Assembly (NCBI RefSeq): GCF_000378425.1 | Contig: NZ_KB899808.1 | Coordinates: forward strand, 186,001-250,000 | Reading direction: 5' to 3' | Origin: Cohnella laeviribosi DSM 21336 | GTDB lineage: Bacteria; Bacillota; Bacilli; Paenibacillales; Paenibacillaceae | DNA length: 64,000 bases | Shown: piece by piece, positions 1 to 8,505 of the stretch | Layout of the letters: the number at the start of each line of letters is the position of its first letter | Position numbering within the stretch: the stretch's first letter is position 1 | The notes under the pieces: generated by a model | What the model was told of the DNA's origin: nothing | Seen by the model: the letters and a program-made list of their open reading frames with translations, nothing else | Database searches by the model: none | Position numbers and translations under genes: made by a program

Positions 1-1004
1 GTGAGCTGCCACGAGGCGTAGTTGGACACGCCGCGTCCGAGCGTCCGTCCGTTCGCGTTCGCGACCTCGACGACGTCCCCGGGGTGAAAGTCGCCTTCGG
101 CGCGGATGACGCCGGCGGGGAGCAGGCTGCGCCCCTTGGTCAGCAGGGCCGCTTCGGCGCCTTCGTCCACGATCACGCGCCCTTGCGGAACGGACAGAAA
201 CCCGATCCACTGTTTTTTCGCGGGCAGCGAATGCAGGGAGCCGGCGAAGTAAGTGCCGCGTCCTTGGCCTGCGACCGCCGCGGCCAGATCGCCAGGCTCG
301 GCAACCCGTCCGATGAAGGTCGACACGCCGCCCCCCATCGCGATGCGCGCCGCTTCGATTTTGGAGCGCATTCCCCCGGTGCCGACGGCAGAGCCGGCGC
401 CTCCGGCGATTTTGTACAGTTCCTCGGAGATGACCTCGACTCGGTCGATGCGCTGCGCGTTCGGGTCCTTGCGCGGGTCCGCGGTGTAGAGCCCCTCGAT
501 GTCCGTCAATATATAAAGGCCGTTGGCTTTGACCAGGTTGGCGACCAGCGCGGAAAGGGAATCGTTTTCCCCGAATTTCAGCTCGTCGACCGCCACCGTG
601 TCGTTTTCGTTGATGATCGGTATGACCCGCTGCCGGAGCAGCTCCTCGATGGTGCGATGCGCATGCTGGGAGCGGGAGCGGCTGGCGAAGTCGGGACGGG
701 TGAGCAATATTTGCGCTGCGGTGATGCGGTGCGCCTCGAACGCCTCCTGGTACGCCCTCATGAGCAGCGCCTGTCCGACAGCCGCCGCCGCTTGCTTTTC
801 GTGCATGAGCTTCGGACGGGAGGCGTAGCCGATCGGCTTGAAGCCGGCGGCAACCGCTCCCGAGGTGACGAGCAGCACTTCCGCGCCCGCCTTGTGAAGC
901 GAAGCCAGTTCGTCGGCATAGAAGCGGACGCGGTCGCCGTTCAGCCCGCCTTCGCTCGACGCCAGCGAGCTGCTGCCGATCTTGACGACGATCCGTTGCG
1001 CCAT
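1..1004 (-). CDS. proB: glutamate 5-kinase, 3' end outside the window
   Basis: Phosphorylates L-glutamate to gamma-glutamyl phosphate, the first step of proline synthesis, in the cytoplasm. Reading leftward from the ATG at 1004, the protein opens MAQRIVVKIGSSS, the amino-acid-kinase nucleotide loop, and goes on through NENDTVAVDE, LTDIEGLYT and GTGGMRSKIEAA, all typical of ProB. The last visible part is the C-terminal PUA domain (VIVDEGAEAALLTKGRSLL). About 334 residues are visible and the C-terminus lies beyond position 1. An AAGGAC ribosome site precedes the start. A T-box leader upstream implies control by tRNA charging. proA would be expected next, outside the window. Confidence 0.95.
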   Translation of the reverse strand, partial: MAQRIVVKIGSSSLASSEGGLNGDRVRFYADELASLHKAGAEVLLVTSGAVAAGFKPIGYASRPKLMHEKQAAAAVGQALLMRAYQEAFEAHRITAAQILLTRPDFASRSRSQHAHRTIEELLRQRVIPIINENDTVAVDELKFGENDSLSALVANLVKANGLYILTDIEGLYTADPRKDPNAQRIDRVEVISEELYKIAGGAGSAVGTGGMRSKIEAARIAMGGGVSTFIGRVAEPGDLAAAVAGQGRGTYFAGSLHSLPAKKQWIGFLSVPQGRVIVDEGAEAALLTKGRSLLPAGVIRAEGDFHPGDVVEVANANGRTLGRGVSNYASWQL

Positions 1005-1090
1005 GGGATACACAGTCCTTTCGTTGCATGTAGTAGCACAAATATCGCGATAATGACGCGAACGCGGTGGATCGGTGCCGCGCATGAAGA

Positions 1091-1130
1091 AAACAAAAAA
1101 ACTTTCGCCCTGAAACAAAGGACGAAAGTT
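1091..1130 (-). terminator. regulated terminator of the proB T-box leader
   Basis: On the minus strand AACTTTCG pairs with CGAAAGTT across a loop with an internal TCC/AGG pairing (1100-1130), followed by a run of T ending near 1091. Its 5' arm lies just after the T-box core, so it is the alternative to the antiterminator. Confidence 0.85.
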
Positions 1131-1375
1131 GCCTTCCGCGGTACCACCTTTATTGATGCCGAAAGCGCTGAAGCTTATCGCGTTTGCGGCATCCGCTTGG
1201 ATTCCCCGTAACAGGGGGGACTGTCCGGCTCGTCGCCGGCCGCTCCGGGGTGGGGGAGGCGGAGGCAAGGCAAATTCTCGCAGCTTCCGAATTCGCTCTC
1301 TGGACATGCCTTTGTCCGCTTCGTTTCCCTTCATCGCGTTTTCCGATCCGCGCCGCTTTCTTAAGCGGCTCATAT
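1091..1375 (-). promoter_or_regulatory. T-box riboswitch leader of proB
   Basis: On the minus strand, upstream of proB, the T-box core AAGGTGGTACCGCG sits at 1137-1150. It is followed directly by a terminator hairpin, the standard antiterminator/terminator arrangement. Further upstream, around 1280-1350, are Stem I-like elements, a GATGAAGGGAAACG segment and an AGAGAGCGAATTCGG segment (AG-box-like). T-box control of proBA is known in Bacillus, so a proline tRNA is the expected ligand. I could not assign the specifier codon with confidence. The 5' limit is approximate. Confidence 0.88.
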
Positions 1376-1419
1376 ATAGTTTAAGCATAGCATGCGCGGC
1401 TTCGGTTGTAAAGGAACGG

Positions 1420-2598
1420 TCAGCGGAACAGACCCAGCCTTCCGATCCGCTCGGCCGCTTCGATCAGCCGCTCCTCGGGAGCCAGCAGCCCCAGCCGGAC
1501 GTACCCTTCGCCATGCGAACCGAAGCCGACGCCGGGCGCGACGACGACATCGGCCTCTTCCAGGAGCAGGTCGGCGAAGGAGACGGACGTATAGCCTTCG
1601 GGAACCGGCAGCCAGCAGAAAAAGGAACCGGCCGGCTTGGGCGCGTGCCAGCCGATGTCGGCAAGCGCGCCGTACAGCGCGTTGCGCCTGCTCTCGTAGG
1701 TGCGCACAAGCGAGGCGACGCAGTCCTGCGGTCCGTTCAGCGCCGCCGCCGCGGCTTCCTGAATGCCGCCGAACAGGCTGCAGTAATAGTGGTCCTGAAT
1801 GAGGTTGATCATTTCGATCACGTTGCGGTTGCCGAGAGCGAAGCCGACTCTCCAGCCGGCCATGTTGTACGTTTTGGACAGCGTGTAAAATTCGATGCCG
1901 ACCTCTTTGGCTCCCGGCGTCTCAAGAAAGCTTACCGGCCGCTTACCGTCGAATCCGATCGCGCCGTAGGCGAAGTCGCTGGCGATCACGATGCCGTGCT
2001 TCTCCGCAAAACGAACCGTCTCCTCGTAGAAGGCCCGCGTCGCCGTGGCGGACGTCGGATTGTTCGGGTAGTTCAGAAACATCAGCTTGGCTTTCCTCAG
2101 CGCTTCCTCCGGTATCGCTTCGTAATCGGGCAGGAAGCCGTTTTGTTCCAGCAGCGGCATGAACGCCATGACGCCGCCCGCGAGAACGATGCCGGACCAG
2201 TAATCGGGATAACCGGGATCGGGGACGAGCGCGACGTCGCCGGGGTTGAGCAGGCACTGGCTGATCTCGATCAGCCCGGTTTTGCCCCCGAACAGCACCG
2301 CCACCTCCGTTTCGGGATCGAGCTCGACGCCGTAATCCTCCTTGTACCGGCGGGCGACGGCTTCCTTCAGAAAGGCGAAGCCGCGAAACGGCGGGTACTT
2401 ATGATACAGCGGATTGTCGGCCGCCTGCTTGAGCGACTCGACGATATGGGGGGGCGTCGGCAAGTCGGGATTGCCCTGGCCGAAATTGAGCACGTCGCGG
2501 CCCGTAGCGGCGCGCGCGTTCGCCTTGGCGACAAGCGCGGCGAAAAATTGCTTCGGCAGCTCCTGAAGGCGCTGCGCCGGATGGATCGTTTTTGCCAT
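1420..2598 (-). CDS. mtnE: PLP-dependent class I aminotransferase, MtnE-like
   Basis: A fold-type I aminotransferase of 392 residues. The PLP lysine is in SLSKTYNMAGWR-type sequence (YTLSKTYNMAGWRVGF), with NYPNNPTS and the substrate-carboxylate arginine region GYVRLGLL near the end. The family includes DapL and B. subtilis MtnE (YkrV), the glutamine-preferring transaminase that makes methionine from its 2-oxo acid in methionine salvage. The divergent neighbour is an MtnU-like omega-amidase, which supports MtnE. The ATG at 2598 was chosen; a TTG 21 nt upstream is possible. No SAM riboswitch was seen in the 174-nt gap and the remaining salvage genes are not in this window. Confidence 0.8.
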   Translation of the reverse strand: MAKTIHPAQRLQELPKQFFAALVAKANARAATGRDVLNFGQGNPDLPTPPHIVESLKQAADNPLYHKYPPFRGFAFLKEAVARRYKEDYGVELDPETEVAVLFGGKTGLIEISQCLLNPGDVALVPDPGYPDYWSGIVLAGGVMAFMPLLEQNGFLPDYEAIPEEALRKAKLMFLNYPNNPTSATATRAFYEETVRFAEKHGIVIASDFAYGAIGFDGKRPVSFLETPGAKEVGIEFYTLSKTYNMAGWRVGFALGNRNVIEMINLIQDHYYCSLFGGIQEAAAAALNGPQDCVASLVRTYESRRNALYGALADIGWHAPKPAGSFFCWLPVPEGYTSVSFADLLLEEADVVVAPGVGFGSHGEGYVRLGLLAPEERLIEAAERIGRLGLFR

Positions 2599-2772
2599 GG
2601 GATTTCGTTCACACTCCAACCTGAATCAAACATGGATATGGCAACTGTAGCACATGGGAAGGAGTTAGGGCAATCGGAAAAGAGGGGATAACCCGGCTTG
2701 CCGCCGCGCTCGGAAATGCGTTACGATGGGGACGGGATTGCTAACGACGGTAGTTGAAGGAGATTTGAAGCC

Positions 2773-3591
2773 ATGAGCAACCGACTGCGCCTTGCGCTTA
2801 TTCAAATGCATATTGAAGCGGGGGTTCCCGACGCCAACTTCGAACGGCTGGAGCGCCTGCTTGAGGAAGCGGCGGCGGCTGCGCCGAAGCCGGATGTCAT
2901 CCTTGTGCCGGAAATGTGGAATACCGGCTACGCGCTCGACCGGATCGGCGAGCTTGCCGATCCCGAAGGGGCGCGCACCCAAGCGTTCGTGTCCGGCTTT
3001 TGCCGCCGTCACGGCATCCATGTGATCGCCGGATCGATCGCCAATCTCCGCGCCGGCGGGCAGGAGAAGCCGGATCGCGTCACCAACACGCTGTACGTTT
3101 TTGACCGCGGCGGCCGGTTGACGGCGGAATACTCGAAAATCCATCTGTTTCAACTGATGGACGAACATCTGCATCTGCAAGCGGGCGACCGGATCGGACG
3201 CTTCTCATTGGAAGGAACGGATGCGGGCGCCATGATCTGCTACGACATCCGGTTTCCCGAGCTTGCCCGGAAGCTTGCGCTGGACGGCGCGAAGGTGCTG
3301 TTCGTTCCCGCCGAATGGCCGCATCCGCGGCTTCACCACTGGCGGACGCTGCTTCAGGCGCGGGCGATCGAAAACCAAATGTACGTCGTCGCGTGCAATC
3401 GCGTCGGCACGAGCGGGACGACCGCGTTTTTCGGCCACTCCATGGTCGTCGACCCGTGGGGCGAGATCGTGGCCGAAGCCGGCGAAGAGGAAACGATTCT
3501 GACGGCCGACATCGACCTTGCGCTGGTCGACGAAGTCAGAGGACGGATTCCGGTGTTCGCCGATCGCCGTCCCGCCCTTTACGAAGGGTAA
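2773..3591 (+). CDS. mtnU: carbon-nitrogen hydrolase, MtnU/omega-amidase-like
   Basis: A nitrilase-superfamily amidase of 272 residues. The Glu-Lys-Cys triad is visible: E47 in VPEMWN, K122 in YSKIHL and C156 in ICYDIRFPE. The related B. subtilis MtnU (YkrU) is placed in methionine salvage, where an omega-amidase hydrolyses the 2-oxoglutaramate left by glutamine transamination. The gene is divergent from the MtnE-like transaminase, so the two form a plausible transaminase/omega-amidase pair. A GGAG-type ribosome site (GAAGGAG) lies 10-16 nt before the ATG. Substrate is inferred from context. Confidence 0.8.
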   Translation: MSNRLRLALIQMHIEAGVPDANFERLERLLEEAAAAAPKPDVILVPEMWNTGYALDRIGELADPEGARTQAFVSGFCRRHGIHVIAGSIANLRAGGQEKPDRVTNTLYVFDRGGRLTAEYSKIHLFQLMDEHLHLQAGDRIGRFSLEGTDAGAMICYDIRFPELARKLALDGAKVLFVPAEWPHPRLHHWRTLLQARAIENQMYVVACNRVGTSGTTAFFGHSMVVDPWGEIVAEAGEEETILTADIDLALVDEVRGRIPVFADRRPALYEG

Positions 3592-3593
3592 TC

Positions 3594-3664
3594 GCGCCCG
3601 TTCCGGTTGCGTCTGTTCCGAAGCGCCCGTTCCGACGTTCTTGTTCCGATGCGCCTGTTCAGGG
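3594..3664. repeat. 14-nt imperfect tandem repeat
   Basis: Five consecutive units of 14-15 nt (starting at 3594, 3609, 3623, 3637 and 3651) share the core GTTCCG, for example GCGCCCGTTCCGAC and GCGTCTGTTCCGAA. They fill the gap between the converging mtnU and lysR-type genes and run into the stop codon of the latter. No terminator hairpin with a T-run was seen here. Confidence 0.7.
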
Positions 3665-4579
3665 ATTTGCCCGTTTCTTGTCCAGCGAACGGCTGATCAC
3701 GCTGCGAAAGGTCGCGATAAAGGCCTCCGCCGCATTCGACAAATAGCGGCCCTTGCGGTAAGCGATGACCAGCGTTCGCGTCGGCTCTCCCTGAAGCGGG
3801 ACATAGACCGGGACGTGCTCCCGGCCCGAATTGCGGGCAACCATCTCCGGCACGAACGCGATGCCGAGCCCGGCGGCGACGAGCGACTGCACCGTCTCGA
3901 TATTGCCGCTTTCGAAGGCGATGCGCGGGCTGAAGCCCGCGCTTTCGCACATGCGCAGCGAGATGTCGCGGAAGCCCTGGCCTTTTTTCAGAAGCACGAA
4001 CGGTTCCTCGGCAAGCTCCTCCACAACCACCGGCCGGTCGCTTTTGCGGCCGGCCAGCCGGTGGTCGGGCGGAACGGCGAGCAAGATGCCTTCTTCTATT
4101 ATGGGTTCGTACGTGAGCGCGTGCTCGGTCAGCGGAAGGGACAGCAGGCTGACGTCGGTGCCGCCGCTGGCGGTGAGCTGCTCAAGCTCGGTCGACGTTT
4201 CCTCGACGAGCGCGATCTCGATGTCCGGATAGGCGGCCCGAAAAGCCGGGATGACCAGCGGAAGGACATGCGTCCCGGTCATCGGCAGGCTGCCGATCAC
4301 GATCCGTCCCTTGCGCAAATCGGCGATATCTTCCATCTCGCGGCGGAGCTGTTCCGTCATATCGAGGATCCGCTGCGCTTTTTCGACGAATACGGACCCC
4401 GCGTAGGTCAGTTCGACCGAGTTCGTGCTGCGCTTGAACAGCAGGACGCCGAGCTCTTTCTCCAGCTTGGACAATTGCTGGCTGAGCGAAGGCTGGGCAA
4501 TATGCAGCTTTTCGGCGGCGCGGGAGAAGTTGCGCTCGGCGGCAATCTGGATCACGTATTGAAGCAGTCGGAATTCCAC
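3659..4579 (-). CDS. LysR-family transcriptional regulator divergent from leuCD
   Basis: A 306-residue LysR regulator. The N-terminal winged helix (residues about 1-60) contains NFSRAAEKLHIAQPSLSQQLSKLE, and an effector-binding domain follows (RKGRIVIGSLPMTGTHVLPL onward). The GTG at 4579 was chosen because AGGAGG lies seven bases before it; a longer reading to 4798 would extend through the leuC promoter. LysR genes commonly regulate the divergent gene, here leuCD, so control of leucine synthesis is likely. The effector is unknown; a pathway intermediate such as isopropylmalate is possible by analogy. Confidence 0.88.
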   Translation of the reverse strand: MEFRLLQYVIQIAAERNFSRAAEKLHIAQPSLSQQLSKLEKELGVLLFKRSTNSVELTYAGSVFVEKAQRILDMTEQLRREMEDIADLRKGRIVIGSLPMTGTHVLPLVIPAFRAAYPDIEIALVEETSTELEQLTASGGTDVSLLSLPLTEHALTYEPIIEEGILLAVPPDHRLAGRKSDRPVVVEELAEEPFVLLKKGQGFRDISLRMCESAGFSPRIAFESGNIETVQSLVAAGLGIAFVPEMVARNSGREHVPVYVPLQGEPTRTLVIAYRKGRYLSNAAEAFIATFRSVISRSLDKKRANP

Positions 4580-4663
4580 GCGAAAGCCTCCTGTCGCATT
4601 CGTTTCATCGCTTTCTGCACTTTCATTATAGCATGGAACTATTAAGCTTATAGATATTATATG

Positions 4664-4693
4664 TTGGAACAATGAATGCCGAAATGGTATGAT
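4664..4693 (+). promoter_or_regulatory. candidate sigma-A promoter of leuCD
   Basis: TTGGAA (4664-4669) and TATGAT (4688-4693) are separated by 18 nt in the AT-rich stretch between the LysR gene and leuC. The upstream AT-rich dyad-containing sequence at 4628-4662 is the natural place for the LysR binding site. No experiment supports this. Confidence 0.55.
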
Positions 4694-4757
4694 AGAGTCA
4701 TATTCATCCGAAATGTTCACAGAACGTTCACGAAAAGACCACGACGGGGTGAAAAGC

Positions 4758-6182
4758 ATGAGCCAAAAAAAGACCATGTTCGAGAAAATCTGGGACAATC
4801 ACGTCATCCATTCGGAAGAGGGCAAACCTAGCATTTTGTACATCGATCTGCACTTGGTGCATGAAGTGACGAGTCCGCAAGCGTTCGAAGGCTTGCGCAT
4901 GAGCGGACGCAAGGTTCGCCGTCCGGACTTGACGTTTGCGACGATGGACCATAACGTGCCGACCAAAGACCGTTTCAACATCAAGGATCCGATCTCCAAG
5001 CAGCAGGTCGACACGCTGACCCGGAACTGCCAGGAGTTCGGCGTCAAGCTTTACGACCTGAACACGATCGACCAGGGCGTCGTTCACGTCATGGGGCCGG
5101 AGCTTGGCTTGACTCACCCGGGCAAGACGATCGTGTGCGGCGACAGCCACACGTCGACGCATGGCGCTTTCGGCGCGCTGGCGTTCGGCATCGGAACGAG
5201 CGAAGTGGAGCACGTGCTGGCTACGCAGTGTCTGCAGCAAGCGAAGCCGAAGACGATGAAGGTCCACTTTATCGGCGAGCGCCCGGTCGGCGTAACGGCG
5301 AAGGACATGATTCTCGGTCTGATCGCCAAATACGGCACCGACTTTGCGACCGGCTACGTCATCGAGTACACCGGAGAGGCGATCCGCGCCCTGTCGATGG
5401 AAGAGCGGATGACCATCTGCAACATGTCGATCGAAGGCGGCGCCCGCGCCGGTCTGATCGCGCCGGACGAAACGACCTTCAACTATTTGCGCGGCCGCGA
5501 ATACGCGCCGAAAGGCGAAGCTTTCGACCGTGCGGTTGAGCAATGGAAGCAGCTGGTCAGCGACGAAGGCGCGACCTACGACGCGGTCGTCGAACTGGAC
5601 ATCAGCAAGCTTGAGCCGCAAGTCACCTGGGGAACGAGCCCGGGCATGGGCACGGGCATCACGTCGTCCGTTCCGTATCCGGATCAACTGCCGACCGAGA
5701 ACGAACGGAAGGCCGCGGAGAAAGCCCTGGCCTACATGGATCTGAAGCCGGGCACGCCGATGACCGAAATTCCGATCGACTACGTCTTTATCGGGTCCTG
5801 CACGAACGGCCGGATCGAAGACCTTCGCGCCGCCGCCAGAGTGGCGAAAGGCTACAAAGTGAATCCGAACGTGACGGCGATCGTCGTTCCGGGTTCCGGG
5901 CGCGTCAAGATGCAGGCGGAGAAGGAAGGGCTTGACAAGATCTTCATCGAAGCCGGTTTCGAATGGCGCGATGCGGGCTGCTCGATGTGTCTGGCGATGA
6001 ATCCCGACGTGCTGCAGCCGGGCCAACGCTGCGCTTCCACTTCCAACCGCAACTTCGAAGGCCGTCAAGGACGCGGCGGACGGACCCATCTCGTATCTCC
6101 GGAGATGGCGGCGGCAGCGGCGATCGTGGGCAAATTCACCGACGTCCGCAAATGGAAGTTTCATTCCGAAGTGACGGTTTAA
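4758..6182 (+). CDS. leuC: 3-isopropylmalate dehydratase large subunit
   Basis: Aconitase-family [4Fe-4S] subunit of 474 residues that, with LeuD, isomerises 2-isopropylmalate to 3-isopropylmalate in leucine synthesis. Visible landmarks are DHNVPT near the start, [13 protein letters not shown], the cluster cysteines in GSCTNGR and CSMCLAMN, and the C-terminal [11 protein letters not shown]. The ATG at 4758 follows GGGGTGA; upstream in-frame starts lie inside the promoter. The gene is 18 nt ahead of leuD. The rest of the ilv-leu pathway is not adjacent. Confidence 0.97.
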   Translation: MSQKKTMFEKIWDNHVIHSEEGKPSILYIDLHLVHEVTSPQAFEGLRMSGRKVRRPDLTFATMDHNVPTKDRFNIKDPISKQQVDTLTRNCQEFGVKLYDLNTIDQGVVHVMGPELGLTHPGKTIVCGDSHTSTHGAFGALAFGIGTSEVEHVLATQCLQQAKPKTMKVHFIGERPVGVTAKDMILGLIAKYGTDFATGYVIEYTGEAIRALSMEERMTICNMSIEGGARAGLIAPDETTFNYLRGREYAPKGEAFDRAVEQWKQLVSDEGATYDAVVELDISKLEPQVTWGTSPGMGTGITSSVPYPDQLPTENERKAAEKALAYMDLKPGTPMTEIPIDYVFIGSCTNGRIEDLRAAARVAKGYKVNPNVTAIVVPGSGRVKMQAEKEGLDKIFIEAGFEWRDAGCSMCLAMNPDVLQPGQRCASTSNRNFEGRQGRGGRTHLVSPEMAAAAAIVGKFTDVRKWKFHSEVTV

Positions 6183-6200
6183 GAAAGGAGCAACGATACG

Positions 6201-6809
6201 ATGCAACCATTTACGAAATTGACAGGCATTGTCGCGCCGGTTGACCGCGTGAACGTCGACACCGATGCCATTATTCCCAAACAATTTTTGAAGCGGATCG
6301 AACGGAGCGGCTTCGGCCAATTTTTGTTCTACGAATGGCGTTTTGACGAAAAAGGCGAACCGATTCCCGACTTCAGCCTGAACCAGCCGCGTTATCAAGG
6401 GGCGTCCATTTTGATTTCCCGCGCCAACTTCGGCTGCGGCTCTTCCCGCGAGCATGCGCCTTGGGCGATTCTCGACTACGGCTTCCGCGTCGTGATCGCG
6501 CCGTCGTTCGCCGACATTTTCTACAATAACTGCTTCAAAAACGGCATTCTTCCGATCAAGCTCAGCGAGGAGCAAGTCGAAGAATTGTTCCAGCGCACGA
6601 ACGCCAAAGAGGGCTACGCCCTTACCGTCGATCTGGAGAGCAAAATCATCTCCGACGCCGACGGGTTGACCATCGCGTTCGACCTCGACGAGCATCGCCG
6701 CCAGTTCCTGCTTCAAGGACTGGACGACATCGGCCTGACGCTGCAGCACGAAGACAAAATCGCGGCGTACGAAGAGAAGCATAAGGCTCGTCTTGCCAAC
6801 TCGTACTGA
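6201..6809 (+). CDS. leuD: 3-isopropylmalate dehydratase small subunit
   Basis: Swivel-domain partner of LeuC, 202 residues, the usual length. Typical features are [14 protein letters not shown] near the N-terminus, [13 protein letters not shown] and [13 protein letters not shown]. An AAGGAG site lies upstream of the ATG. It is cotranscribed with leuC and ends at a strong terminator. Confidence 0.97.
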   Translation: MQPFTKLTGIVAPVDRVNVDTDAIIPKQFLKRIERSGFGQFLFYEWRFDEKGEPIPDFSLNQPRYQGASILISRANFGCGSSREHAPWAILDYGFRVVIAPSFADIFYNNCFKNGILPIKLSEEQVEELFQRTNAKEGYALTVDLESKIISDADGLTIAFDLDEHRRQFLLQGLDDIGLTLQHEDKIAAYEEKHKARLANSY

Positions 6810-6820
6810 ACAAGCGCCAA

Positions 6821-6869
6821 GGCCCTTTGTTTCCGGTTCGGCAAAAATCGGGACAAAGGGCCCTTTTTT
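6821..6869 (+). terminator. terminator after leuCD
   Basis: GGCCCTTTGT (6821-6830) pairs perfectly with ACAAAGGGCC (6853-6862) and is followed by a run of T. Confidence 0.92.
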
Positions 6870-6977
6870 CCTATTGTTCTCGCAACTTTTATCTATTATT
6901 CACGTCTAATTTTTCATGGACAAGCCGGAAGCGGACGCACTCTTTCGGCAAAGAGATTTTTGACACCGAGGTGGAGC

Positions 6978-8492
6978 ATGAAGAATTGGACGTCTCTATT
7001 GTTTGCTGCAATCGTCATGCTGTTCCTGTCGGCTGGAGTCGTATCCGCGCAGTCGGTTACGCCAAAGCTCATTCTGGACGGCAAAGTGCTGAATCCGCCT
7101 GAACCGCCGCAAATCATCGGCAACTTTACGATGGTTCCGGTTCGGATCGTGACCGAGAATTTGGGGTACACGGTAGACTACAACAAAAGTACGAAACAAA
7201 TCACCGTAAAAAACGGGACATCCGTAGTCGTCATGACGCTTGACAAGAAGACGGCGACGGTCGACGGCGTGGAACGGACGATGCTTGCGGCTCCGACGGC
7301 CAAATCGGAGACGACGCTCATTCCGCTGCGCTTTACGGGCGAAGCGTTCGGTCTCCAGGTATACTGGGACAACACCGCCAAGGCCGCTTTTCTCTACAGC
7401 AACAAATCATCCGGCGGATCGACGGACGAGAATTCCGGCGACACGCCGCCCAAGGGCGGAGGAACGGTCGGGGTAGTCGAACCCGGCGACGGGACCGGAA
7501 CCGGCGGAAACGGGGAGACGGGCGGAGGCGCGACGGACGGAAGCGGCAGCGGCGGAGCCGCCAATCCCAGGCTGTTAGGCACCGTAAGCGAAGTGAAGTT
7601 TGAAAACGATACGGTTATTTTTACATACGACGGCATCATTCAGCCTCTTACTTCAACGTTGACCGGACCGGACCGGATCGTGATCGACATGCCGAACGCC
7701 GGGTTCGCCAGCGATTTTGTTCCCGGTTTTTCGGCGGATTCCAAGACGCAAACGGGCGAACTGGCCGTCACGGGCCACGAGGCGCTGCAGAAAATCCGGT
7801 ATTCCTTGTTTTCGAACAATCCTTCGACGCTTCGCTTCGTGCTTGATCTCAAGCAAGCCTGGGGCTACAAATTGACGAACGATCTGGACGCCCATCAGCT
7901 TCGAATCGCGCTGGCGCCGCTTTCCGCCGGTTCGCCGTCCGGCCCCGGGAAGAACGTATATACAATTGTGCTCGATGCCGGCCACGGCGGTTCGGACCCG
8001 GGCGCGATCAGCATCACGAAGAAAAAGGAAAAGGATTTTAACCTTGCGGTCATTCTGAAGCTGCGGGATTTGCTTGCGGCGGATCCCCGGTTGAAAGTCG
8101 TGCTGACCCGGTCCGACGATTCGTATCCGACGCTGGCGGACCGGGCGAACCTGGCGAACTCGCTGAAAGCGGACCTGTTTTTGTCCGTTCACGCCAACAG
8201 CAGTACGTCGAGCTCGGCCAACGGAAGCGAGACGTATTATACGCGCGATGCCAGCAAGGCTTTCGCGGAGACGGTTCACAAATATGCGGTTTCCGCGACG
8301 GGGCTGAAGGATAACGGCGTCCGCAAAAGCAGCTTGTACGTGACCCGAGAAACGACGATGCCTGCGGTTCTTTACGAAGCGGGGTATTTGTCCAATGCTT
8401 CCGACGAATCGAAGCTGTATACCGAGGCATTCCAAAACAAACTGGCGCAAGGCTTGGCTACGGCAATCAAGGTTTATCTTAATTTGACGTAG
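6978..8492 (+). CDS. secreted N-acetylmuramoyl-L-alanine amidase with stalk and AMIN domains
   Basis: A 504-residue exported peptidoglycan amidase that cleaves the MurNAc-L-Ala bond. Order: signal peptide (about 1-24, ending VSAQS), a copper-amine-oxidase N-terminal-like stalk (about 30-135, with MVPVRIVTENLG and LIPLRFTGEAFG), a Gly/Thr/Asp-rich linker (about 140-195), an AMIN wall-targeting domain (about 200-315) and a zinc-dependent Amidase_3 catalytic domain (about 330-500). Zinc and catalytic motifs are VLDAGHGGSDPGA, FLSVHAN and LYEAGYLSN. The ATG at 6978 is preceded by GAGGTGGAG. It is 13 nt ahead of the SLH protein, suggesting an envelope operon. Confidence 0.93.
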   Translation: MKNWTSLLFAAIVMLFLSAGVVSAQSVTPKLILDGKVLNPPEPPQIIGNFTMVPVRIVTENLGYTVDYNKSTKQITVKNGTSVVVMTLDKKTATVDGVERTMLAAPTAKSETTLIPLRFTGEAFGLQVYWDNTAKAAFLYSNKSSGGSTDENSGDTPPKGGGTVGVVEPGDGTGTGGNGETGGGATDGSGSGGAANPRLLGTVSEVKFENDTVIFTYDGIIQPLTSTLTGPDRIVIDMPNAGFASDFVPGFSADSKTQTGELAVTGHEALQKIRYSLFSNNPSTLRFVLDLKQAWGYKLTNDLDAHQLRIALAPLSAGSPSGPGKNVYTIVLDAGHGGSDPGAISITKKKEKDFNLAVILKLRDLLAADPRLKVVLTRSDDSYPTLADRANLANSLKADLFLSVHANSSTSSSANGSETYYTRDASKAFAETVHKYAVSATGLKDNGVRKSSLYVTRETTMPAVLYEAGYLSNASDESKLYTEAFQNKLAQGLATAIKVYLNLT

Positions 8493-8505
8493 GGGAGAAG
8501 ATAGG

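Noticed and set aside
2599..2772. Looked for a SAM riboswitch between mtnE and mtnU
   Set aside because: No conserved S-box helices or terminator on either strand.
4728..6782. Long open frame (684 codons) antisense to leuCD
   Set aside because: It is the mirror of GC-rich leuCD codons; composition is Arg/His/Val-rich and no family is visible.
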